NCBI GenBank assembly: GCA_041856085.1 | Contig: JBHAFL010000122.1 | Location: 1-49,248, forward strand | Length of the DNA stretch: 49,248 nucleotides | Origin: RUG754 sp041856085 | Lineage (GTDB): Bacteria; Bacillota; Clostridia; Peptostreptococcales; Anaerovoracaceae | Direction: 5' to 3' | Shown here: positions 1-7,259 of the stretch, piece after piece | Numbering within the stretch: position 1 is the stretch's first letter | Layout: every line of letters starts with the position of its first letter | The notes under the pieces: model-generated | The model's database searches: none | What the model was told of the DNA's origin: nothing | Seen by the model: only the letters and a program-made list of their open reading frames with translations | Position numbers and translations under genes: made by a program

Positions 1-1
1 A

Positions 2-865
2 TACCTTGATACGACGTTAAATCAGGCAACCGTATATAACATAACGGTTTCCTCTTCCGCCGGGGGAATGCTCGGATCTGATAAATCGAAAGCTGCGAAA
101 GGAGAAACCGTGAATCTCACCGTAACCCCTTATTCGGGCTATCGTTTCAAAAGCTGGGAAAAGACTCCTGCAAGCCTCGATATAAAGAGCGACAATACAT
201 TCATTATGCCGGACGAGAATGTAACAATTAAAGCTATATTTGAGAAAAAACCTGTTACCCCGCCGAGCGGTGGCGGAGGCGGAGGCATAGTGCTTCCTCC
301 TGCTGTCGAAAACGAAGAGGTTAAGGCTGCTAAGGAAGCTGCGGCAAAGGCTGTAACGGAGCTCCTTAAGGCTGAGACATTCTCGGGCGAAGAGCAGAAA
401 AAATCGGAGGAGATTAAGAAGAGCTTCGACGATAAGCTCGCTAAGGCTGCTACGGTAGACGAAGTCAAGAAGCTTCAGGAAGAAACAGTTGCTGCAATAA
501 ACGCACTCTGGTCGGACGGAGAAATCTCGCTTAAAGCTAAGGTAGAAGCAATCGGCAGGACAGATTTAATCGCCAAGTCCAAGGTGGTTAAGACCAAGAG
601 CGGAGCTAAGGCTGTAAGGATAAGCTGGAACAAGGTAGAGGGGCTCGACTTCGACGGCTACGAAATCTACAGGTCAACGAGCAGGACGAAGTTCGGCAAT
701 ACTCCTTTTAAGACGGCAGAGGGAGCTAAGACAAGCTACCTTAACACTAAGAACCTGAGAAAGGGCAAGACCTACTACTATAAGCTAAAAGCGTTCAAGA
801 TGATAAACGGAGAGAAAGTCTACACTGACTTCTCGACAAGGACTTGGAAGACGCCTAAGAAGTAG
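2..865 (+). CDS. C-terminal part of a secreted surface protein (InlB-type repeat, Gly linker, helical region, FN3); 5' end outside window
   Basis: The frame is open from base 2 through the window edge, so the true start lies upstream. The first ~85 residues look like a divergent InlB B-type repeat (the block ending in PDENVTIKAIF). A PP-S-GGGGGG linker follows, then a Lys/Glu/Ala-rich stretch predicted to be helical (about residues 95-180 of the visible part), and a final fibronectin-III-like domain (ISWNKVEGLDFDGYEIYRS ... YYYKLKAF). Such modules occur in surface proteins of Clostridia. The protein ends in KTPKK with no LPxTG motif or membrane anchor, so attachment must come from a missing N-terminal domain, or the protein is released. 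The ATG at 68 is internal to the repeat and is not a credible start. A hairpin terminator follows at 958. Function beyond a surface or adhesion role is unknown. Confidence 0.75.
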   Translation, partial: YLDTTLNQATVYNITVSSSAGGMLGSDKSKAAKGETVNLTVTPYSGYRFKSWEKTPASLDIKSDNTFIMPDENVTIKAIFEKKPVTPPSGGGGGGIVLPPAVENEEVKAAKEAAAKAVTELLKAETFSGEEQKKSEEIKKSFDDKLAKAATVDEVKKLQEETVAAINALWSDGEISLKAKVEAIGRTDLIAKSKVVKTKSGAKAVRISWNKVEGLDFDGYEIYRSTSRTKFGNTPFKTAEGAKTSYLNTKNLRKGKTYYYKLKAFKMINGEKVYTDFSTRTWKTPKK

Positions 866-1138
866 AGGCTATGCGAAGCGATAACGAGTTGGAACAGTGC
901 GAAGCACACAGCTAAAAAATACGGATAAGCATATTATTCGCAGAGACGTTAAAAAAAGCAGGCACGCTGTGAAAATGCAGAGTGCCTGCCCTTTTATATT
1001 GTCAATAAATTTTTTCATATACATAAACCGCTTTTTCGTGTAAAATACATAGTAACGCAGAGTCTGAAAAACGCATTTTTTGTCATATCGGGGTTTAAGC
1101 CATAGCTAAGCCCTCAAATCAAAACCTTTAATTCATAA
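866..1138. other. Intergenic stretch with a terminator and a weak promoter candidate
   Basis: Beyond the terminator at 958-995, a possible plus-strand promoter is visible: TATACA at 1018-1023, a 17-base spacer and TAAAAT at 1041-1046. An imperfect hairpin (1091-1113, GGGTTTAAGC against GCTAAGCCC) lacks a T-run and is not a terminator. No gene is apparent. The promoter would read into the flavin-oxidase remnant that starts at 1139, consistent with a deleted 5' portion of that gene. Confidence 0.35.
958..995 (+). terminator. Rho-independent terminator after the surface-protein gene
   Basis: GCAGGCAC (958-965) pairs with GTGCCTGC (982-989); three further inner pairs (967-969 with 978-980) extend the stem, and CCTTTT follows. 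Confidence 0.8.
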
Positions 1139-1372
1139 ATATCAGACCAAGAGGAGGCTTGGGCTCCTTATGTGAGGAGCGCTGTCATCTTCGGAAGATG
1201 TCGCTTGATTGCGGACAGGGAACTTTCGCTTGAGCTTCTCAAGAAATTCGCAATGAAATATTATCCGAGCGAGGAGCTTGTTATGGAAGAAATCGCTGTT
1301 GGCGGTAAAGCTGCGCAGATGTTTGAAATAAAGATAGAACACCTCAGCGGCAAAGAAGTGCAGGAAAAATAA
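1139..1372 (+). pseudogene. 5'-truncated pyridoxamine-5'-phosphate-oxidase-like (NimA-type) flavoprotein remnant
   Basis: Read in frame from just after the stop at 1136-1138, this stretch encodes ~77 residues that match the C-terminal half of NimA-like / pyridoxamine 5'-phosphate oxidase family proteins: the strand EEAWAPYVRSAVIFGRCRL, a helix around LLKKFAMKYYP, and the ending FEIKIEHLSGKEVQEK. These proteins are normally about 150-160 residues, and the N-terminal half that carries the first strands and most FMN contacts is absent. A GTG at 1172 could initiate a 66-residue product, but it falls within a conserved strand and has no good ribosome binding site. The gap to pncB is only 37 bases, so the remnant may be co-transcribed. 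I call it a pseudogene; a working short protein is less likely. Confidence 0.65.
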
Positions 1373-1409
1373 ATCCGAGCCGCCTGAAAAGTCCAAGGAG
1401 GAAAACGAA

Positions 1410-2600
1410 TTGAAATCAGAACCCGTTGTCGTATCTCTTCTCGATACCGACCTGTATAAGTTTAATATGAATCAGGTCATATTTCACAAGCATACTAATT
1501 TAATAGGCGAATACCATTTTAGGTGCAGGAATGAGGGCATTATCTTTACCGAGGAGATGCTCGCAGAGATAAACGAGCAGATTGACCATCTGTGCAGCCT
1601 GCGTTTCACTAAGGAAGAGCTTGACTACCTCGGCAGTATCCGCTTCATCAAGCCCGACTATGTAGAGTTTCTCAGGCTGTGGCATCCGCTTAGAGACTAT
1701 GTTGAGACTTCGTTAAATGACGGTGTGCTCAGCGTCACGGTGAAAGGCCCTATGTTCTCCGCAATGCAATTCGAAATCTATCTCCTTGAGATAATAAACG
1801 AGGTGTATTTCAGATTTACCTATGACTATGATGAACTCCTCAAGTCCGCTAATGAGCGCCTCGAGCAAAAAATCCTCGACTTCAATTCAGGCAGATATAA
1901 CTTCAGGTTCGCCGAATTCGGCTGCCGCCGCCGCCTGTCCCGCGAGTTCGAAGAAATCGCAATAAGGGAGCTGTCCAAGCGCACGATTAATATGGTCGGT
2001 ACCTCGAATGTGTTTTTTGCTAAAAATTTCGGGCTGACCCCTATAGGTACTTACGCTCACGAATATGTCCAGATGTATCAGGGAATCGACCGAATCCCGC
2101 TCGCCTATACGAACCACTACGCTATGACGGACTGGTACGACGAATACCTCGGCGACAACGGCACCGCACTTTCGGATACGCTGACTACAGAGCTTTTTTT
2201 AAGGGATTTTAACCGCAGTATGGTTAATAACTACACAGGCGTGCGCCACGACTCCGGCGACCCGTTCGAATGGGGTGACGAAATCATCGCCCATTTCAAA
2301 AAATTCGGGGTCGACCCTATGACTAAAATGCTTCTTTTCAGCGACGGTCTTGACTTCGACAGGGCGCAGGAGATATTCGACTACTTTAAGGACAAGGCTA
2401 AGGTCAGCTTCGGAATCGGTACTTTCGTTTCGAACGACACCTTTGCACCCGCTCTGAACATCGTAATTAAACTGCAATATGTGAACGGCAGACCCGTAGC
2501 TAAGCTCTCGGACGCAGGCGGGAAGACCATGTGCGACGACGAGGGCTATCTCGACTATCTCAGAAAAGCCGTCCTGTTTAGATTAGAGCGCGAAAAGTAA
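1410..2600 (+). CDS. pncB: Nicotinate phosphoribosyltransferase
   Basis: This 396-residue cytosolic enzyme joins nicotinate and PRPP to form nicotinate mononucleotide, the entry step of NAD salvage (Preiss-Handler pathway). Family landmarks are clear: the N-terminal LLDTDLYKFNMNQVIFHK, the central GTSNVFFAKNFGLTPIGTYAHE with the phosphorylatable His region, RHDSGDPFEWGD, the LLFSDGLDF strand and FGIGTFVSND in the phosphate-binding part of the barrel. Length fits the PncB subfamily of about 390-400 residues. The start is TTG at 1410, preceded by AAGGAGG (1395-1401) at good spacing. The gene stands alone apart from the short remnant just upstream; the next gene begins 163 bases later. Confidence 0.95.
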   Translation: MKSEPVVVSLLDTDLYKFNMNQVIFHKHTNLIGEYHFRCRNEGIIFTEEMLAEINEQIDHLCSLRFTKEELDYLGSIRFIKPDYVEFLRLWHPLRDYVETSLNDGVLSVTVKGPMFSAMQFEIYLLEIINEVYFRFTYDYDELLKSANERLEQKILDFNSGRYNFRFAEFGCRRRLSREFEEIAIRELSKRTINMVGTSNVFFAKNFGLTPIGTYAHEYVQMYQGIDRIPLAYTNHYAMTDWYDEYLGDNGTALSDTLTTELFLRDFNRSMVNNYTGVRHDSGDPFEWGDEIIAHFKKFGVDPMTKMLLFSDGLDFDRAQEIFDYFKDKAKVSFGIGTFVSNDTFAPALNIVIKLQYVNGRPVAKLSDAGGKTMCDDEGYLDYLRKAVLFRLEREK

Positions 2601-2763
2601 CATAGCTCCCCTGATTATTGTCGGTGAATAAATATAATATTACTGCATTCCCGCAGGTCAAAACTCCTTTTTTATTTTTATAAAAAGTCTGAAATCAGCT
2701 GTTCGTCCGCAGGGTGAAAGCATAAAAGTCCCGTTATTGCTATATGTGAAAGGATAATACGAA

Positions 2764-3180
2764 ATGAATATAGGCGATACATATGAAATAAAAGAAACCG
2801 TCTCCGCCAAAAACACTGCCGCGGCGCTCGGCAGCGGCGGACTTGCCATCTTCGGCACGCCGTATCTGGCGGCTCTTATGGAGACCGCCGCTTTCAGGTA
2901 TCTCGAAGACGTGCTTCCCGACGACAAAAGCTCTGTCGGAACTGTAGTTAAGGTGAATCACACCTCACCTACTCCGATAGGAATGGAGGTTATCATCAAG
3001 GTTAGGCTCGTCTCCGTTTCAGAGAACGGTAAGCTCATCGACTTCGAAATGGAAGCGTTCGATGAGGTCGGCTCGATAGGAAACGGTACGCACCAGAGAG
3101 CCGTGATTTCTACCGAAAAGTTCCTCGAAAAGTGCTATTTAAAGTTACAGAACAAAGTTACGGTAAACGGTAATGATTGA
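2764..3180 (+). CDS. FlK-like hot-dog acyl-CoA thioesterase
   Basis: This 138-residue protein has the size and pattern of the fluoroacetyl-CoA thioesterase (FlK) branch of the hot-dog superfamily, which hydrolyses short acyl-CoA thioesters. The FlK catalytic residues are Thr42, Glu50 and His76; here Thr32, Glu40 and His66 occur with identical spacing (8 and 26 residues) in FGTPYLAALMETAA and KVNHTSPTPIG. The rest (GMEVIIKVRLVSV, GNGTHQRAVI) fits the hot-dog beta sheet. A real fluoroacetate substrate is unlikely; many anaerobes carry this family with unknown natural substrates. The ATG is preceded by GAAAGGA at 2749-2755. The stop codon overlaps the next gene by 8 bases, implying translational coupling. 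Confidence 0.85.
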   Translation: MNIGDTYEIKETVSAKNTAAALGSGGLAIFGTPYLAALMETAAFRYLEDVLPDDKSSVGTVVKVNHTSPTPIGMEVIIKVRLVSVSENGKLIDFEMEAFDEVGSIGNGTHQRAVISTEKFLEKCYLKLQNKVTVNGND

Positions 3181-3961
3181 CACAAGCCTTTGCTACATCG
3201 AGCGTGACGGTCAATACCTTATGCTCCACAGGACAAAAAAAGCCAACGACTTAAACGAGGGCAAGTGGATAGGTGTAGGGGGCAAAAGAGAGGACTTCGA
3301 ATCAATAAACGAGTGCCTCTTAAGAGAGGTATATGAAGAGACGGGACTGCATTTGACCAAGTTCGAGCCAAGAGCAATCATATATTTTCACTCCGACAAA
3401 TGGGAAGATGAGAAAATGTTCCTCTATACTGCGACGGAGTTCAACTTGGACGACGGAAGAACCGAAAAGGACTTCGCGTATAATGCCGATATTCCTCTTT
3501 TTTCTTGCAGCGAGGGTGAACTGAGATGGATAAGTAAAGAGGACATATTGTCTCTCAATATATGGGAAGCCGACAGATTCTTTATCGAGAAGCTTTTAGA
3601 GGACGCGCCGTTCTTTTTTATGGGAGCGGAGTACAGAGGCGATGAAATGGTTGATTTCTTCGTAGGTGCGAATAACTTCGCGGACAAGGTATATCAGGAG
3701 GTAGCCAGAATTCCTAAGGGCAAGGTTTCCACGTATTCCGACATCGCCGCGCTAATCGGTCATCCCGGTGCGCAGAGGGCTGTCGGCAATGCTCTTCACA
3801 AGAATCCCTACGACGGCTTCATTCCATGTCACCGAGTTGTCAACGCTAAGGGCTTCCCTGCGCCGAATTTTTGCTTCGACGGGCCCGAAGAGCAGCTTAT
3901 CAGGCTGGCTGAGGAGGGTATTAAGATTGAGGACGGTCGCGTCGTACTCGAAGAGCTCTAA
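3173..3961 (+). CDS. Fusion of a MutT-type Nudix hydrolase and an O6-alkylguanine alkyltransferase C-terminal domain
   Basis: The 262-residue protein has two recognisable parts. Residues ~1-150 are a Nudix hydrolase with a complete Nudix box (G-x5-E-x7-REVYEETGL) in the 8-oxo-dGTP diphosphatase style (early TSLCYIERDGQYLMLHR, FLYTATEF). Residues ~165-262 form the DNA-binding/active-site domain of the MGMT/Ogt family (FADKVYQEVARIPKGKVSTY, AQRAVGNALHKNP, IPCHRVVNAKG) with the acceptor cysteine of the PCHRV motif present. The GG-x-x-G segment usual after PCHRV is altered to APNFCFDGPEEQ. The MGMT N-terminal domain is missing. Nucleotide-pool cleaning and direct reversal of DNA damage would thus share one chain. 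The ATG at 3173 lies inside the thioesterase stop region, indicating a two-gene unit. Whether both domains are active cannot be told from sequence. Confidence 0.9.
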   Translation: MIDTSLCYIERDGQYLMLHRTKKANDLNEGKWIGVGGKREDFESINECLLREVYEETGLHLTKFEPRAIIYFHSDKWEDEKMFLYTATEFNLDDGRTEKDFAYNADIPLFSCSEGELRWISKEDILSLNIWEADRFFIEKLLEDAPFFFMGAEYRGDEMVDFFVGANNFADKVYQEVARIPKGKVSTYSDIAALIGHPGAQRAVGNALHKNPYDGFIPCHRVVNAKGFPAPNFCFDGPEEQLIRLAEEGIKIEDGRVVLEEL

Positions 3962-4035
3962 GGCTCATAACAATATTAACTTTATCCCTGTCTGCGTTTT
4001 TTCGTTCAGTTTAGGTGTTTTCCCGTTTTTTAGTT

Positions 4036-4065
4036 GCCTTTACTTAAATAAAGGCGATTTTCTCT
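4036..4065 (+). terminator. Hairpin terminator after the Nudix-alkyltransferase gene
   Basis: GCCTTTA (4036-4042) and TAAAGGC (4049-4055) form a 7-bp stem with a 6-base loop, followed by GATTTTCTCTT. Confidence 0.6.
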
Positions 4066-4136
4066 TGATTTTAGCGTTATTTCGGTTTCCCGAGTCACTT
4101 TCGGTTTTTTTATCTTATCGAGAGGCGCATTTTCTT

Positions 4137-4166
4137 CTGTCAATACCGAGCCGATTATGGTATAAT
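4137..4166 (+). promoter_or_regulatory. Extended -10 promoter abutting the DUF1294-DUF218 start codon
   Basis: TGGTATAAT (4158-4166) is a perfect extended -10 element; CTGTCA (4137-4142) is a fair -35 at 18-base spacing. The expected transcription start (about 4172-4174) coincides with the ATG at 4173, so the message may be leaderless. Confidence 0.65.
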
Positions 4167-4172
4167 TCAATT

Positions 4173-5054
4173 ATGAAATTTTTAGCGATTATTTTTATAC
4201 TATGGAATATATCCGTCTTCCTGCTGATGGGTCTGGATAAGAGGTTCGCCATTCGGGGCTCGCGCAGAATCTCCGAAAAAACGCTCCTGAGCGCAGGTTT
4301 TTTGCTCGGCGGCATAGGCGCGACCCTCGGTTCTATTTTTTTTAGACATAAGACCCGAAAGCTCAAGTTCAAGCTGCTTCTGCCTCTCTCTTTGATAGTG
4401 AATATGCTTTTAGTTGTGATTATTCTCAACTTATTTGTCGTCGTTTCAAGTTATCCGGATATCAGGTACATAGTGAGGAGTGATAATTTAATACCCGAGA
4501 CGGCAGCAGTGGATCTCGCGGAGTATGAAGCCGAGTGCGCGCTCGTGCTCGGCTGCGGAGTCTATTCGGACGGCAGCCCGACTCCTATGCTTAAGGACAG
4601 GCTGGACGTGGCGATAGCTCTATATAATAAGGGTATCGTCAATAAACTGCTTCTCTCAGGCGACCACGGGCAGGTCGAATATAACGAAATCGGTTGTATG
4701 TTTAATTACTGCCTCGAGGAAGGACTTCCGAGAGAGGCTCTCTTCTTAGACCACGCAGGTTTTTCGACCTATGACTCGGTTTATCGCGCCCGTGAAATCT
4801 TCGAGGTTAAGCGCATGATAATCGTGACCCAAACCTACCACGAGTTCAGGGCTATATATATCGGCAAGCAGCTTGATATCGACTGCATAGGCGTAGCAAG
4901 CGGCAAAAGGCTGTATGCGGGGACGCTCTATCGTGAAGTCCGTGAAATCCTCGCAAGAAACAAAGATATATTCAAGTCTCTTCTAAGAATGCCTCCTGTG
5001 TTCGGCGGGGATAAAATCCCGATTACAGACTCTGCAGCGCCGAGTCAGCAATAA
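4173..5054 (+). CDS. Membrane protein: DUF1294 domain fused to a SanA/YdcF-like DUF218 domain
   Basis: The 293-residue protein starts with a DUF1294 module (residues ~1-65: MGLDKRFAIRGSRRISEKTL, then a Gly-rich helix and FFRHKTRK), with membrane segments near 2-20, 40-60 and 70-92. A DUF218 domain (~115-280) follows, with ALVLGCGVYSDGSPTPMLKDRL, LLLSGD and VTQTYHEFRAIYI, as in SanA/YdcF proteins linked to envelope integrity. Both families usually occur as separate proteins of about 90 and 200-250 residues. The frame stays open upstream to 3768, but that part is a shadow of the preceding gene, and MKFLAIIFILWN is the normal DUF1294 beginning. No Shine-Dalgarno sequence precedes the ATG, which sits at the predicted transcription start. 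The substrate of the DUF218 domain is unknown. Confidence 0.8.
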   Translation: MKFLAIIFILWNISVFLLMGLDKRFAIRGSRRISEKTLLSAGFLLGGIGATLGSIFFRHKTRKLKFKLLLPLSLIVNMLLVVIILNLFVVVSSYPDIRYIVRSDNLIPETAAVDLAEYEAECALVLGCGVYSDGSPTPMLKDRLDVAIALYNKGIVNKLLLSGDHGQVEYNEIGCMFNYCLEEGLPREALFLDHAGFSTYDSVYRAREIFEVKRMIIVTQTYHEFRAIYIGKQLDIDCIGVASGKRLYAGTLYREVREILARNKDIFKSLLRMPPVFGGDKIPITDSAAPSQQ

Positions 5055-5155
5055 AACGGCTTATTTACCGCCTCTTTTAATTCAGCTAATCTTACAATAG
5101 CATTATTTTAAAAATTTATGCTAAAAATCCATCCCCGCGTCGATTTTCATTATAC

Positions 5156-5188
5156 AAAAATCCCTGCGAGATCGGGAATCGCAGGGAT
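5156..5188 (-). terminator. Rho-independent terminator of the rsmA/acetyltransferase operon
   Basis: A perfect 10-bp stem, ATCCCTGCGA (5160-5169) against TCGCAGGGAT (5179-5188), has a 9-base loop. On the minus strand it is followed by TTTTTG. The T-rich right flank may also help stop plus-strand transcripts from the converging gene. Confidence 0.85.
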
Positions 5189-5193
5189 CTATT

Positions 5194-5760
5194 TCATTTC
5201 CGGCTATCATTTTCAGGCTTATTTCTCACTTCCCACTCCTCACGGGTTATGGAGTACAGCCTGCTGTCCCTATCCGTACCGTCGAATATGTGGTATGCCT
5301 TTCTTAGCGTGCCCTCATATTTGAAGCCGCATTTCTCTATTACTCTCTGCGATCTGAGGTTCACATTAGATGTTCTGATAGCCATAATAACCGGCTCGTA
5401 TTTTTCGAAAGCATAAGTCATTACCGCTTTCGCAGCCTCTGTCATATAGCCCTTGCCCCAGCAGTCAAACGCGAGGGCATAGCCCATCTCAAGCGAGCGT
5501 ACATTCTCTCTCGCGCTGTCCTCATATATGGAGATATTGCCGATTATCCTATTGCTGTCCTTTTCTCTTATAGCCCAGCAGTCCGCGGACGGCATAAATA
5601 TCGTTTCGATAATTTTTCGCGACTCCTCCAAGTCTTTATGCGGCTTCCAGCCTGCGTTAGGTCCGACCTCCGGATGGCTCGCCCATGCGTGAAGCCCCTC
5701 GACGTCCTCCTCGCTGTCGCTCCACGGAGTCAGTCTCAGCCTCTCAGTTTCGATTATCAT
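5194..5760 (-). CDS. GNAT-family N-acetyltransferase (RimJ/RimL-like)
   Basis: A 188-residue acetyltransferase of the RimJ/RimL/Acetyltransf_3 type. It begins with the usual MIIETERLRLTPW and contains DCWAIREKDSNRIIGNISIY, the acetyl-CoA motif region MGYALAFDCWGKGYMTEAAKAV, and NLRSQRVIEKCGFKYEG near the end. Relatives acetylate the N-terminus of ribosomal proteins or small molecules; the substrate here cannot be assigned. I place the start at the ATG ending at 5760, preceded by GGGAGG (complement of 5764-5770), rather than at the longer open frame reaching 5814. This start overlaps the rsmA 3' end by 17 bases, so the gene is the last member of the divIC-rnmV-rsmA operon. Confidence 0.85.
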   Translation of the reverse strand: MIIETERLRLTPWSDSEEDVEGLHAWASHPEVGPNAGWKPHKDLEESRKIIETIFMPSADCWAIREKDSNRIIGNISIYEDSARENVRSLEMGYALAFDCWGKGYMTEAAKAVMTYAFEKYEPVIMAIRTSNVNLRSQRVIEKCGFKYEGTLRKAYHIFDGTDRDSRLYSITREEWEVRNKPENDSRK

Positions 5761-6628
5761 CTGAGCCTCCCGTCCTTTCGTAGATTTTATCTGCAAGCGC
5801 CGCGAACTCCGCAATGCTCAGAGTTTCAGCCCTGCGAGTCCTGTCTATTCCCGCCGAGTCGAGCGCCGCACCTGCGGTTTCCTTATCCATTCCTCCAACC
5901 CCTGTAATCGAATTAAACAGTGTCTTTCTTCGCTGTCCGAAGCCCGCCTTGACTACCTCAAAAAACAGCTTCATGCTTTTCACGTTAACGGGCTTTTCTT
6001 TATAGATATTAAGCCTCAGCACCGAACTGTCCACCTGCGGCATAGGAATGAACACCGTCTTAGGAACCTTTCTTATATCGGTAACACTGCAAAAAAACTG
6101 AACCGCAACAGAAATCGCGCCGTAGTCCTTAGAGTCCGGCGCCGCTTTGATTCTGTCCGCAACTTCTTTTTGAATCATTATCGTAATGGATTCCGCCGGT
6201 ACTCCCTCCTCCAGTATCTTCATCACTATCGGGGTGGTGATATAGTACGGCAGGTTGCCTATTATCCTCACCTTGCCGGTATGATTCTCTTTTTCGACGA
6301 GAGCCTTAATATCGGTTTTAAGAATATCCGCGTTTATAAGCTCGACATTGTCACAATCCTCAAGCGTCTCCTCAAGAATCGGTATCAAGCTCTTATCAAT
6401 CTCTACCGCGATTACCTTTTTTGCCCTGAGCGCGGCTTCTCTCGTGATTGTGCCGATTCCCGGCCCGATTTCGATTACGAGATCCCCCTCTTCAACCGAC
6501 GACGAAGCCACGATATCCTCGATTACATTCTTATCAATCAAAAAATTCTGACCCAAGCTCTTAGTGAATCTGAACCCGTATTTTTTTTTAAGCTCTGCTA
6601 TTGTCGATGGTTGATATAGCTTCATCAA
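5744..6628 (-). CDS. rsmA: 16S rRNA (adenine1518-N6/adenine1519-N6)-dimethyltransferase
   Basis: RsmA (KsgA) dimethylates two adjacent adenines in the 3'-terminal hairpin loop of 16S rRNA during late 30S maturation, using S-adenosylmethionine. The 294-residue protein has the expected N-terminus (RFTKSLGQNFLID), the SAM motif VIEIGPGIGTIT, an acidic adenosine contact (VIAVEID), the catalytic NLPYYITTPI and the C-terminal helical domain with FGQRRKTLFNS. The start overlaps the 3' end of rnmV by 41 bases, so translation is probably coupled. The rnmV-rsmA pair is a conserved Firmicute arrangement. Confidence 0.96.
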   Translation of the reverse strand: MMKLYQPSTIAELKKKYGFRFTKSLGQNFLIDKNVIEDIVASSSVEEGDLVIEIGPGIGTITREAALRAKKVIAVEIDKSLIPILEETLEDCDNVELINADILKTDIKALVEKENHTGKVRIIGNLPYYITTPIVMKILEEGVPAESITIMIQKEVADRIKAAPDSKDYGAISVAVQFFCSVTDIRKVPKTVFIPMPQVDSSVLRLNIYKEKPVNVKSMKLFFEVVKAGFGQRRKTLFNSITGVGGMDKETAGAALDSAGIDRTRRAETLSIAEFAALADKIYERTGGSDDNRN

Positions 6629-7160
6629 ATTCCTCTTTACTGATTCCGAATCTGTTTAATTTAGTTAAAAATGACTTAACATTGCCGTATCCTATGCCGA
6701 GTATCCTCCCCAGGCTCTCTCTTCGCTCTTTTGAGCCCTCGTTTCCCGAAAGCCCTGCATTTTCAAGGCTTTCTATGGTAAACATAAATCGATTACGATC
6801 GCCATCATCGTCATTCATACCCCTTCGAGCCTTTCGAATCGCGTACTTTATGACCTCGGGGGAGGCGTTTTCGACACCTATATCGCCCTTTTTTGTCGCG
6901 TCGTCCCTTGAGATGTACGCGTGAAGAGCCTCAGGAAAGCTTGCCTTAAGCTTACGCCTTATCTCTTCGCCCGAATAATCGGGATCCGTGAATATTATGA
7001 TACCGATTTCGCGATATGCTTTTTCTATCAGCTCCATCGTTTCTTTTTTTATACCGAAGCCGTGCGTCTCTATCGTGAGGCAATCAAGAGCTCTAAGCAC
7101 GTTTATGGTGTCATCTCTTCCCTCTACTATTACGGCTTCCTTTATCCTAAGGCGCTCCAT
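6588..7160 (-). CDS. rnmV: Ribonuclease M5 (5S rRNA maturation)
   Basis: RNase M5 trims both ends of the 5S rRNA precursor in Firmicutes. This 190-residue protein starts with the Toprim domain: EAVIVEGRDD carries the catalytic Glu, and IIIFTDPDYSGEEIRRKL carries the DxD metal-binding pair. It continues with the family-specific KKGDIGVENASPEVIKYAI and a C-terminal helical region (GIGYGNVKSFLTKLNRFGI). Length is normal. The ATG is preceded by GAGAGGAG. It lies 99 bases after divIC and overlaps rsmA. Confidence 0.95.
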   Translation of the reverse strand: MERLRIKEAVIVEGRDDTINVLRALDCLTIETHGFGIKKETMELIEKAYREIGIIIFTDPDYSGEEIRRKLKASFPEALHAYISRDDATKKGDIGVENASPEVIKYAIRKARRGMNDDDGDRNRFMFTIESLENAGLSGNEGSKERRESLGRILGIGYGNVKSFLTKLNRFGISKEEFDEAISTIDNSRA

Positions 7161-7259
7161 ACGCTCCTCTCCGTTTTTTCAGACTGTGCGTTATCGCATA
7201 TATATTGCTTAATTTCTCTTCGCCTGCTCTCCGTACTAATCATTAGCGCCCTCTTCGGT

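Noticed and set aside
3768..4172. Long upstream open frame that would extend the DUF1294-DUF218 protein by 135 residues
   Set aside because: It overlaps the Nudix-alkyltransferase gene, has no membrane or family similarity, and crosses a terminator and a promoter.
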